From contig JACQPI010000100.1 of NCBI GenBank assembly GCA_016207585.1, positions 1 to 15,074 of the forward strand: DNA of 15,074 nt. The letters run 5' to 3'. The notes beneath the pieces were generated by a model. The model saw only the letters and a program-made list of their open reading frames with translations. It made no database searches and was not told where the DNA came from. Source of the DNA: Elusimicrobiota bacterium (lineage in GTDB: Bacteria; Elusimicrobiota; Elusimicrobia; UBA1565; JACRDR01). Below, one piece after another: positions 6,666 to 12,974 of the stretch. Made by a program: the position numbers and the translations under genes. The stretch's first letter is position 1. Every line of letters starts with the position of its first letter.

Positions 6666-7985
6666 ATGCGCCTGTCCCCACGGTTGATCCTGTCGCTCGG
6701 CTTGACTCTATGCGCTCTCCTCGCCGCAGGCGATTTGCCCGGCGCGCAAGAGGCGCCCGCCGTGAACGCCGTCTCCGTCGACGCGGCGCCGGAGGACGAT
6801 ATCGAGAAGTGCGCCAGGAGCCTGCCTCCCCAACCCCTTCCGGCCCCGCCGTTGCCCCCCCAGGTCCGCCGGCGGGTTCTGCGCCCTGTCCCGGAGCGAG
6901 GCTTCCCGGCCTTCGAGGACGACCTGGACCGCGCCGGCCTCCTCCTCGCGATCGGGAGGACCAGGGCATTCTGGTCCTCCCAGCCGCCGCAACGATCCGT
7001 CGAATTGGGAGCGCGCCGCACCACGGCGGACCACCTCCTCCGAAGCCTGGCGGCGCTGGAGGCGACACTGGCCGTCCACGGCGACGGCGCCTCGCTTCGC
7101 GCGGCGCTTCAGGCGCGCTTCGACCTCTTCGAGGCGGTCGCGACGGATGGAAAACCGGAAGGTACGATCACGGGCTACTACTCGCCCGAAATCCCGGTCT
7201 CTGCGCGCCCCTCTTCGCTCTCGGTGCCGATCCATGCGAGACCCGCGGATCTCATCAAGATACCTCCCGGCCGCGGCGCCGGCTTCGACTACGGTCGCCG
7301 CAGGCCGGATGGAGGTTTCGAACCCTATTTTTCAAGGGAAGAAATTTACCGAGGCGCCCTTAGAGGGCAAGGGCTCGAACTGTTATGGACGCCTCATCCC
7401 ACCGATCTCCTGGTCCTCCAAATCCAAGGTTCCGGCTGGGCCGTCTTTCCGGACGGCTCGAGGCGCCGGCTTTTCTTCAATGGGGCCAACGGCCGCCGCT
7501 TTAGAAGCGTGGGCCAGGCCCTGATCCGCTGCGGCTTTCTGCCTCCTGGAACGAGCTCCCCTGGAATACTTGCCTACCTCAAATCCCAACCCCCCGACCG
7601 AGAGGCGCGCATGGTGAATCTCAACCCCCGCTACACCTTCCTGAAGATCGGCGAAGACTCGGGAGACCCTTTCGGCGCCTCCGGCGTCCGGCTCGTGGAC
7701 GGCCGGTCCGTTGCGGTCGATCCCGACGCCGTCCCTCTCGGGCTCCCGGGGTTTCTGGTCTCCAAGAGGCCCACGGCGGACCGAACGGGACGCCTCACCG
7801 GATACCGCGGCTTCTCTCGCTTCATCTTCACTCACGATATCGGCTCGGCGATCCGCGGACCGACGCGCGTCGACCTTTACTGGGGCTCCGGCCCCCAGGC
7901 CGAGACGGAAGCGCACCACATGCTCTTCCCGGGCCGGATGTATATTTTTCTCCTGAAAGACTCCCCGGGACGAATCCAGGAATGA
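6666..7985 (+). CDS. mltA: MltA-type lytic murein transglycosylase, exported
   Basis: The 439-residue product has a signal peptide (MRLSPRLILSLGLTLCALLA, then AAGDLPGAQEA) without a proper lipobox, unlike the E. coli lipoprotein MltA. MltA/3D signatures follow: TGYYSPEI (169-176), the PYFSREEIYRGALRGQGLEL segment, LQIQGSGWAVFPDG, MVNLNPRYTF, then the double-psi barrel end with THDIGSAIRG (389-398, D391) and RVDLYWGSG (401-409, D403). MltA cleaves the glycan strand of murein between MurNAc and GlcNAc, forming 1,6-anhydroMurNAc, using a catalytic Asp in this C-terminal barrel. The ATG at 6666 is chosen because it begins the signal peptide; an in-frame TTG at 6600 would add 22 residues. It follows the S46 gene by 74 bases and may share its transcript. 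Its TGA lies 75 bases before the convergent CADD-like stop. Confidence 0.92.
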   Translation: MRLSPRLILSLGLTLCALLAAGDLPGAQEAPAVNAVSVDAAPEDDIEKCARSLPPQPLPAPPLPPQVRRRVLRPVPERGFPAFEDDLDRAGLLLAIGRTRAFWSSQPPQRSVELGARRTTADHLLRSLAALEATLAVHGDGASLRAALQARFDLFEAVATDGKPEGTITGYYSPEIPVSARPSSLSVPIHARPADLIKIPPGRGAGFDYGRRRPDGGFEPYFSREEIYRGALRGQGLELLWTPHPTDLLVLQIQGSGWAVFPDGSRRRLFFNGANGRRFRSVGQALIRCGFLPPGTSSPGILAYLKSQPPDREARMVNLNPRYTFLKIGEDSGDPFGASGVRLVDGRSVAVDPDAVPLGLPGFLVSKRPTADRTGRLTGYRGFSRFIFTHDIGSAIRGPTRVDLYWGSGPQAETEAHHMLFPGRMYIFLLKDSPGRIQE

Positions 7986-8059
7986 GCGAGACAGGACAGG
8001 ATGCGCGATCTTCCCGGCTCGGCAAGAGCGGCGCGCAGCCTCGCGGGATATTACGGCCT

Positions 8060-8752
8060 CTAAGCGGCGCAGGCCGCCGAGATATGGCGGTCGCGCACGA
8101 CCCCGTCGAGCAGCTTCCAGACCGCCTGAGAGGCCTTGTCGGCCGAGACGATCGCCTCCTCCCTGTCGCGCTCGGAGACGGCCAGGCTCAAGACCGCATC
8201 GCGCTCCTGGCGGGAATGCCGCACGTCGGCCTTTTCGTGGACGCGGAAAAATTCGACCGCCGAGTCCTGAGTGATTCCGTAGAAATCGCGAAGTCCCTGG
8301 ATCTTGGTCGCGCTGACGGCCGGAATCTGCGATTCATAGGCATAGAGAGCGCTCAGACCCGCCACCGGATTGGGTTTGCGGGCAAGCTCCATGAAGGTGC
8401 GCACGCATTGAAGCGTCTCGGGCTGGACAAGCACCCCGGTCACCTCCTCACGGCCAAGGCCGAGACCCTCGGCGAAGCGCAGCCACAGTTCCGGATGGTT
8501 ATTCTCCCCGCGTTCCTCCTCGATGAGATTCTCCAAAACGAGTCGGCGCAGGGCCGGATCCGAAATGTTGGAGTGCACCGCGCTGACGTAGCGCGGGAAC
8601 TGGGCCACGTGGGGATAGTATTGAACCGCATAATGCCTCAAGTCCTCGAGCGATAAAAGCCCCCCCTGCCAGGCCTGATAGAAAGGATGTTTCAGCAAGG
8701 AATGCTCCCGGATGACCATCTCCACGGCTTCCCACCATTGGCTGTTGTTCAC
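8060..8752 (-). CDS. CADD-like haem-oxygenase-fold enzyme, probable self-sacrificing para-aminobenzoate synthase
   Basis: Starting at the GTG at 8752 the product has 230 residues, close to Chlamydia CADD. The start is decided by AGGAGG 6 bases before the GTG; the longer ATG start at 8818 adds only non-conserved, Arg-rich sequence. The helical TenA/PqqC-like fold carries a complete di-metal set: E79 and H86 in IEEERGENNHPE, E140 in YAYESQIP, and H172/D176/H179 in the phrase HEKADVRH. It also has Y25 (HPFY) and K150 (SATKIQG). These match, with a constant offset of two and no gaps, CADD Y27, E81, H88, E142, K152, H174, D178 and H181. In CADD, Tyr27 supplies the ring and Lys152 the amino group of p-aminobenzoate for folate. 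The residues are seen; the function is inferred from them. It lies convergent to mltA, next to the inverted-repeat element. Confidence 0.88.
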   Translation of the reverse strand: MNNSQWWEAVEMVIREHSLLKHPFYQAWQGGLLSLEDLRHYAVQYYPHVAQFPRYVSAVHSNISDPALRRLVLENLIEEERGENNHPELWLRFAEGLGLGREEVTGVLVQPETLQCVRTFMELARKPNPVAGLSALYAYESQIPAVSATKIQGLRDFYGITQDSAVEFFRVHEKADVRHSRQERDAVLSLAVSERDREEAIVSADKASQAVWKLLDGVVRDRHISAACAA

Positions 8753-8819
8753 GCTGGCCCTCCTCTCATAGACCGCCTCGCGGCGCGCTCGATTCGCCCG
8801 AAGCGGCGCGCCCCGCAAG

Positions 8820-8849
8820 ACAGTAGCACCTTTGTGGCGAAACGGTCAA
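8820..8849 (-). promoter_or_regulatory. Candidate sigma70 promoter of the CADD-like gene
   Basis: Read on the minus strand, TTGACC (8849-8844) and TACTGT (8825-8820) are separated by 18 bases and lie about 70 bases before the GTG start. The -35 box ends only about ten bases from the inverted-repeat element, so insertion of that element may have replaced upstream control sequence. Boxes by eye only. Confidence 0.4.
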
Positions 8850-8852
8850 GAT

Positions 8853-8860
8853 TTTTTGAT
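8853..8860. repeat. Left copy of 8-bp direct repeat (possible target-site duplication)
   Basis: tttttgat immediately precedes the inverted-repeat element; the same 8 bases follow it at 9246-9253. The repeat is AT-rich, so chance cannot be excluded, but its place at both edges of the element is what a transposase-generated duplication would give. Confidence 0.5.
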
Positions 8861-8863
8861 ACT

Positions 8864-8895
8864 CGACCTCACCCATTTCTTTGGACGGGTCCTGC
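8864..8895 (+). repeat. Left terminal inverted repeat
   Basis: Begins cgacctcacccattt and ends gacgggtcctgc. Aligned with the reverse complement of 9214-9243, it differs at three bases and by a two-base gap. Its first part also pairs with the inner copy at 8997-9009, so two alternative foldings are possible. Confidence 0.7.
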
Positions 8896-9012
8896 CACCG
8901 GTGGCCCCATCGGCCTCTGCTCGTAACGGGTTAACCCGAAAAGATATCTACTCGCACCCGGCCGATCCTACCCCCGGTGTCACCCGTCCTTTCTTCGGGT
9001 GAGGTCGAGCTG

Positions 9013-9245
9013 GACGACTTCACCCAGAAAAACGCCGGGTGGCGTCGATGGGTCGGATCGCACTCGGCAACATCGCCGAGTACAGCTGTCCTCGCAGATG
9101 TTTGCGAGGGCGCCGGGTGTGAGCGCAGCGAACAGAGGCGATGGGTCCCATCGACGACACAGCGCGCGGTAGCGCGCAGTGCTGGGCGGCGTAAGGAAGT
9201 ATGGTGCCGCCCTGCAGGACCCGTCTAAAAATGGGTGAAGTCGTC
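9013..9245 (+). ncRNA. Candidate multibranch structured RNA (right unit of the element)
   Basis: The fold is unusually complete for chance. A perfect 14-bp closing helix (9013-9026/9232-9245) encloses: hairpin 9033-9036/9041-9044; a 10-bp helix 9043-9052/9147-9156 that itself encloses hairpins 9062-9068/9075-9081, 9090-9096/9103-9109 and 9111-9114/9137-9140; hairpin 9158-9167/9172-9181 (one mismatch, loop ggta); and hairpin 9184-9190/9206-9212. The first hairpin and the 10-bp helix share two bases, so they cannot both be full length. It does not show the conserved bases of RNase P RNA, tmRNA, SRP RNA, or group I/II introns. The strand is arbitrary, as a palindromic element folds on both. No promoter was identified. 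It may be only the DNA hairpin structure of a mobile repeat. Confidence 0.3.
9214..9243 (-). repeat. Right terminal inverted repeat
   Basis: Reverse complement of the left repeat: read on the minus strand it begins cgacttcacccattt and ends gacgggtcctgc. Two bases (tc, 9244-9245) lie between it and the direct repeat tttttgat. Confidence 0.7.
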
Positions 9246-9253
9246 TTTTTGAT
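9246..9253. repeat. Right copy of 8-bp direct repeat
   Basis: tttttgat, identical to 8853-8860, immediately after the element. See the left copy for the caveat on low complexity. Confidence 0.5.
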
Positions 9254-9263
9254 CGACCCACTA

Positions 9264-9292
9264 TTGAAAGAACAAGGAAAATCCGCTATGTT
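9264..9292 (+). promoter_or_regulatory. Candidate sigma70 promoter of pepP
   Basis: TTGAAA (9264-9269) and TATGTT (9287-9292) are spaced by exactly 17 bases. Transcription would begin near 9299, after the first ATG (9295) but before the in-frame ATG at 9307. If this promoter is used, the protein starts at 9307 with almost no leader. It lies just outside the right edge of the inverted-repeat element. Confidence 0.4.
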
Positions 9293-9294
9293 CA

Positions 9295-10677
9295 ATGCCT
9301 GCCGACATGATAAAGCTTCTATCCGCCAACGGCGCCATCCCGTCGCGCGATTGCGCGCGGCACCGGGAAGCCCTGCGTCGCAGCCTCCCGGATGGACTCA
9401 TCCTCGTATCGGGCGGCGAGGAGATCGTCCGCAACAACGACGTCCACTACGCCTTTCGCCAGCATTCCAACTTCCTCTACCTTGCCGGCGTCCCGGAGCC
9501 GGGCTACCGCTTGCTGCTCGACCCCAGGAGCGGGCAAGACATCTTGTTCATCCCCCGCATCGACACCGACCACCGCGTTTGGCTCGGACATGTCGCCGGC
9601 CCGGCGGAGACGAAGCGCCGTTTCGGCGTGGCGGAGGTCCGCTTTCAAGATGAATTGCCGGGCATTCTGGCCAAGCTCCGAAAGCGCTACCGCCTGTGCT
9701 ACGCCGATCCGCAAGCGTGGTCGGCGACGCGCAAGGAATTCGGAACGCTTGTCAACAAGACGGAGAAGCTCGCCGAGGCGCTCGAGACGCTGCGCGCGGT
9801 CAAGACGCCGGGCGAAATCGAGCTCCTGGGACGCGCCAACGAGGTGAGCGCGCAAGGGCACCTCGCGGTCATGCGCGCGGCCCGACCCGGGATGCGGGAA
9901 TACGAGCTGCAAGCCGAATTCGAGGCCGTCTGCCTGCGGCGCGGGCTCAAGCACCAAGGCTATCAACCCATCGTGGCCGCAGGCCGCAACGGCGCGGTCC
10001 TCCATTACCACCACAACCACGACGTGCTGCGGGCTCGGGAGCTCCTTCTCATCGACGCGGGCGCGGAGTGCGGCGGCTATGCGGCCGACATCACGAGAAC
10101 ATTCCCGATCGGAGGCCGTTTCTCGCAACGCCAGAAGGATATTTACTCGATCGTCCTCGATGCGCAGAAGCAGTGCATCGAGCGGGCTCGGCCCGGCGTC
10201 CTATCGGGCGATCTCCACCTGCACGCGACGCGCGTCCTGGCCGAGGGACTGCGCCATTTGGGGTTCCTGAAGGGATCGATCGATGAGCTCGTTTTGAGCG
10301 GCGCCGTCCGGATATTCTTCCCGCACGGGATCGGGCACATGCTGGGACTGGACGTCCATGACTCGTTGGGAGGGAAGCGCCGCCAGATACCCGCGCCGCC
10401 GCATCTTCGCCTCCGGTTCAACGCCCGGCTGGAGCCCGGCTTCGTGATCACGGTGGAACCCGGCATCTATTTCAATGAAGCGCTCATCCGCCACAAGCAG
10501 CTGCGCCGACGGCACAAGGGCCGAGTCGATTTCTCCCGCGCTGAAAAATTCCTCGACTTCGGGGGAGTCCGCATCGAGGATGACATCGTGATACGGCCCT
10601 TCGGTCGGCCGCTGAACCTTACGCGAGTCCCCAAGGAAACGGCGGCCGTCGAGGCGGCCTGCCGTAAGGCTCAATAG
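9295..10677 (+). CDS. pepP: Xaa-Pro aminopeptidase (aminopeptidase P, M24B)
   Basis: The 460-residue product has the AMP_N domain (about 12-145; SNFLYLAGVPEPGYRLLLDP and the IDTDHRVWLGH stretch) and a pita-bread M24 domain (about 170-440). The two-metal site is complete: D254 in LLIDAGAE, D265 in ADITRTFP, H348 in PHGIGHMLGLDVHD, E388 in ITVEPGIYF and E428 in VRIEDDI; H355 is the usual extra active-site His. The enzyme removes an N-terminal residue preceding proline, in the cytoplasm; no signal peptide is seen. Length and layout match E. coli PepP. Two starts are possible: 9295, and 9307, which would fit the upstream promoter better; AAGGA at 9274-9278 is too far from 9295 to decide. It converges on the GYF_2 gene with 8 bases between stops and no clear terminator. 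Confidence 0.95.
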   Translation: MPADMIKLLSANGAIPSRDCARHREALRRSLPDGLILVSGGEEIVRNNDVHYAFRQHSNFLYLAGVPEPGYRLLLDPRSGQDILFIPRIDTDHRVWLGHVAGPAETKRRFGVAEVRFQDELPGILAKLRKRYRLCYADPQAWSATRKEFGTLVNKTEKLAEALETLRAVKTPGEIELLGRANEVSAQGHLAVMRAARPGMREYELQAEFEAVCLRRGLKHQGYQPIVAAGRNGAVLHYHHNHDVLRARELLLIDAGAECGGYAADITRTFPIGGRFSQRQKDIYSIVLDAQKQCIERARPGVLSGDLHLHATRVLAEGLRHLGFLKGSIDELVLSGAVRIFFPHGIGHMLGLDVHDSLGGKRRQIPAPPHLRLRFNARLEPGFVITVEPGIYFNEALIRHKQLRRRHKGRVDFSRAEKFLDFGGVRIEDDIVIRPFGRPLNLTRVPKETAAVEAACRKAQ

Positions 10678-10685
10678 ATCAAAAA

Positions 10686-12509
10686 TCAGTCTGTCGCTTC
10701 GGAGGCGCTCCCAACCTCTTCCTCAATAAATGGTTGTGGCTCTGATCTAGGCTTCTCGCCGCCGTCCCCGGACGGACGCGGCACGCCCGGCAGGAGCAGA
10801 TCTTCCATCGAGGCGTTATCATCCCCGGGCGCGGGTTCCGCTTGCGGCGCCTGATTCTCCTCGCCGCCCATGACTTTCGGCTCGGCCATCGGTTCGACGT
10901 CCGGAGCCCCCTGCTCCTGCGTCGAGGGGCCGCCCGAAGCACCGGAACCAGGCAAGGCCAGCGGAGCCGCCGCGGGCCTTGAAGCGCGCGCGGAGCGCCG
11001 CGGTTGTCGGCTCTTAGGGGAAGCCGCCCCGCGGCGGGCGCGTTTGGCGCGCGTGGAGGACGGCGAGACGGCCTTCAACGATTCTCCCTTGAGCAAAGCC
11101 ATCGCGGGCGGGTTCAGACCCTCCAAACGACGCTGCTCGGTTTTCAGCAGGAATTGATAGACGAGTTTCGAGCCCTTGACGTAAAAATTCACTTGGTAGC
11201 GATTGGGGCCCAACCGCTCCACCATCCATGGAGAAAGTCCCCCGCTGGGAGGAAAGCCGGCCTCGAGTTTTTGTTGCAAGGTGGCATCGCCTCCGGGAAC
11301 GACGAACTTCTTGACGAACGCCACCGCCCGCTGCGACATATCCATAGGCTGACCCGGAGGAGGTTCCACTGGAGAAATGCGGGATTGCGTTGGAGCCGGC
11401 GGCGCGGAGGTGGCGGCCGGCGGCAGGCTCGTTCCGGCGGGCCGGCCTACCGGGAAAACCCCTCCCGGCGGCGATGAGGCCGTGGCACCGGAGGCGGTCG
11501 CGTTCGAGGCCGGGACGCCGCCCGGAGGCGGGAGGGCCCGTTCCCGGCTGAGGTAGTACGCCGCAGCCGTCGCCGCCAGGGCGAAGGCGACGACCCCCGC
11601 AAGGAACTTCCCCTTCTTTTTAGGCCGCTGCTCTCCCTCTTCCCTGGATGAAACCTGGGCAGGCCCTTTATCCTGAACCATCCCTTTGGAACCAAGCCTC
11701 ACCGACGGCATCGGAGTGACCGAGGGGATGATTCCGCCCTCCGTGGCCGCCCCCCTACGACCCATTCCCGAAGCAGGCGCAGCCCCAAAACCGGCCGTTC
11801 CCATCCCCCCGCCGAAGGAACCTCCCATCGGGGGCGGGAGTCCGCCGATACGGCTCGAGATATCCTCCATCCGGCGCTCCAGATCGGTGTACTTGGCCGC
11901 GATGGCGCGTTCCTCCTCACCCGACTTCGCGACATCGGTCCGCGCCGCCTCCTGGGCCTTTTGCACGCCGTCTTGAAGTTCCTGGATTTTCTGTTTCAAG
12001 CCCTCAAAATTGCCGCGGACTTCCAGCAGGCTAGATATTCGACCCTCGATGTCCGCCTGCTTGTTCTGCAGTTCCGAGATCGTTTTCTCCCGGCCCTCCA
12101 GACTGGTCTTGAGGCGGGTTATCTCGGCGTCTCGCGTCCGCAGATCTTCCCTTAGTTGGGACACGGCATTGTCCAAAGAAGCGGTCTTTTCCTGCAAAGA
12201 CCCCAAAAGCGCCAAATCTTGCAGGGACGGGTCCGGCGGCAATAAGCTCGGGGCGGGCGCCGCCGTCTTCTTCTCTCCCGGTTCTCCGCGGCTCGATTCA
12301 CCGGGAACGGCCCCGACCTGCACCCCGTTTTTCCGGAAGGCCTCCGCAAGCTCGGGCACCGTGCCGGCGCGTTTCCAGTCGCCCATTTCGGTCCCCTTGC
12401 GTCCCTCCGGACAGACGAGCGACTCTCCGGAAAAGCCCGCGGTCTTCAGGAGCTGCTCCTGCTCGAAAGGGCCCGTCACTTGGTTGTTTTGGAAAAGCCA
12501 ATATTTCAT
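10686..12509 (-). CDS. GYF_2 domain / coiled-coil / single-span membrane protein
   Basis: The 607-residue product has, in order: a GYF_2-type domain (1 to about 60; YWLFQNNQVTGPFEQEQLL, then DWKRAGTVPELAEAF), a Pro/Ala linker, a long coiled coil (about 97-222, heptad-rich with many E/K/Q), a Gly/Pro/Met-rich stretch (about 223-255), a basic KKKGK followed by one membrane span (about 301-321), a Pro/Ala/Ser-rich linker, a small folded domain (about 388-475; QRAVAFVKKFVVPGGDATL, NRYQVNFYVKGSKLVYQFLL), and a basic then acidic disordered tail. GYF_2 domains occur in bacterial membrane proteins and are thought to bind Pro-rich peptides. The positive-inside rule would leave the GYF and coiled coil in the cytoplasm and the C-terminal domain outside. 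The start at 12509 (MKYWLF) begins the domain; the frame upstream runs antisense through tRNA-Lys and is not coding. Function unknown. Confidence 0.82.
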   Translation of the reverse strand: MKYWLFQNNQVTGPFEQEQLLKTAGFSGESLVCPEGRKGTEMGDWKRAGTVPELAEAFRKNGVQVGAVPGESSRGEPGEKKTAAPAPSLLPPDPSLQDLALLGSLQEKTASLDNAVSQLREDLRTRDAEITRLKTSLEGREKTISELQNKQADIEGRISSLLEVRGNFEGLKQKIQELQDGVQKAQEAARTDVAKSGEEERAIAAKYTDLERRMEDISSRIGGLPPPMGGSFGGGMGTAGFGAAPASGMGRRGAATEGGIIPSVTPMPSVRLGSKGMVQDKGPAQVSSREEGEQRPKKKGKFLAGVVAFALAATAAAYYLSRERALPPPGGVPASNATASGATASSPPGGVFPVGRPAGTSLPPAATSAPPAPTQSRISPVEPPPGQPMDMSQRAVAFVKKFVVPGGDATLQQKLEAGFPPSGGLSPWMVERLGPNRYQVNFYVKGSKLVYQFLLKTEQRRLEGLNPPAMALLKGESLKAVSPSSTRAKRARRGAASPKSRQPRRSARASRPAAAPLALPGSGASGGPSTQEQGAPDVEPMAEPKVMGGEENQAPQAEPAPGDDNASMEDLLLPGVPRPSGDGGEKPRSEPQPFIEEEVGSASEATD

Positions 12510-12534
12510 GCTGGGGACCGGAATGCTCCCAAAA

Positions 12535-12563
12535 AGTATAACAGCCCCCTTTCTGCCGCGCAA
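12535..12563 (-). promoter_or_regulatory. Candidate sigma70 promoter of the GYF_2 gene
   Basis: On the minus strand, TTGCGC (12563-12558) and TATACT (12540-12535) are spaced by 17 bases, 25 bases before the ATG at 12509. A 5-bp hairpin (12556-12560/12567-12571) overlaps the -35 box and could be an operator, but it is short. Confidence 0.5.
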
Positions 12564-12659
12564 TAACGCGGTTGTTAAGCGAATGTGTCGAAAAAGTGAA
12601 ACTGGAGATAGATAAGACGTGCAGGATGCAGCCGGCCGGCCTCCCCGACAAAAATTTAG

Positions 12660-12665
12660 TATCAT
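12660..12665 (+). promoter_or_regulatory. Candidate -10 box of tRNA-Lys
   Basis: TATCAT lies 17 bases before the first base of the tRNA, in a local AT-rich stretch (aaaaatttagtatcat). No convincing -35 is seen. Confidence 0.35.
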
Positions 12666-12682
12666 GCTCTCCTCGATGCATC

Positions 12683-12754
12683 GGGCCATTAGCTCAATGG
12701 TAGAGCAGGCGCCTCTTAAGCGCAAGGTTGCAGGTTCGAGTCCTGCATGGCCCA
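12683..12754 (+). tRNA. tRNA-Lys (anticodon CUU)
   Basis: A complete 72-base cloverleaf. The acceptor GGGCCAT (12683-12689) pairs perfectly with ATGGCCC (12747-12753), with discriminator A at 12754. The D stem is GCTC/GAGC, the anticodon loop ctcttaa gives CUU (reads AAG), the variable loop is aggtt, and the T stem is GCAGG/CCTGC around TTCGAGT. The anticodon stem ggcgc/gcgca has one terminal G-A mismatch (27-43). The 3' CCA is not encoded. Confidence 0.95.
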
Positions 12755-12800
12755 TCATTTCGGACGGCAGAACAGAGACGAAACCGCCGAATCACGATGA

Positions 12801-12866
12801 CGCGGGTCTTTGGACCCAAGGAATCAGGAGACCGAAAATAAGGCCTATCGGGCCTTTAGACCCGCG
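12801..12866 (+). promoter_or_regulatory. Compact structured segment with mutually exclusive stems
   Basis: cgcgggtct (12801-12809) pairs over 9 bp with agacccgcg (12858-12866). Its core gggtc can instead pair with gaccc at 12813-12817 around tttg. An independent hairpin aaggcc/ggcctt (12840-12845/12851-12856) sits inside the long-range form. Such competing stems are typical of leader RNAs or attenuators. It lies 46 bases after tRNA-Lys and about 108 before the secreted-protein gene, with a possible -10 TACAAT at 12888-12893 in between, so it may be an upstream leader, a tRNA 3' processing/termination structure, or an independent small RNA. No T-run follows, so it is not a simple terminator. 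Confidence 0.4.
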
Positions 12867-12974
12867 ATCTTTAGCGGCGCGCTTTTCTACAATAATTCCT
12901 AATCGCGCTGGTATCGCACCGGTACCGAGAAGACGCAAATCCGGCAAACTCGGCGCGAGGATGGGAGGATCAAG

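Larger units (their letters stand above)
8861..9245. mobile_element. MITE-like non-coding element with terminal inverted repeats, two hairpin units
   Basis: A non-coding block of about 385 bases fills most of the gap between the CADD-like gene and pepP. Its ends form an imperfect inverted repeat (8864-8895 and 9214-9243, 27 of 32 positions alike). The same end motif recurs inside, inverted at 8982-9009 and direct at 9013-9026, so the element is two palindromic units back to back. Unit 1: 8862-8874 pairs with 8997-9009 (13 bp), 8883-8890 with 8982-8989, 8896-8901 with 8974-8979, 8909-8915 with 8960-8966, and a small hairpin at 8927-8938. Unit 2: 9013-9026 pairs with 9232-9245 (14 bp) around a multibranch set of hairpins. 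Frames on both strands are short and repeat-like, and there is no transposase. Flanking tttttgat copies support insertion. Alternatives: a large structured RNA, or a REP-type cluster. Confidence 0.65.

Noticed and set aside
7982..8656. 224-codon plus-strand frame starting in the mltA stop (ATGA)
   Set aside because: It is antisense to the CADD-like gene, whose metal-site residues are all conserved; the start overlap is coincidental and there is no ribosome binding site.
8753..8818. ATG start of the CADD-like gene at 8818
   Set aside because: The extra 22 residues are Arg-rich and not family-like; AGGAGG with proper spacing points to the GTG at 8752.
8861..9260. RNase P RNA, tmRNA, SRP RNA or self-splicing intron
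   Set aside because: The conserved core sequences of these RNAs are not present, although the region is highly structured.
8977..9261. Short frames of 83 and 93 codons on opposite strands inside the inverted-repeat element
   Set aside because: They exist on both strands because of the palindromic sequence; no ribosome binding site and no recognisable protein.
12510..12758. N-terminal extension of the GYF_2 protein to 690 residues
   Set aside because: It runs antisense through tRNA-Lys and its promoter region; translated tRNA antisense is a common artefact.
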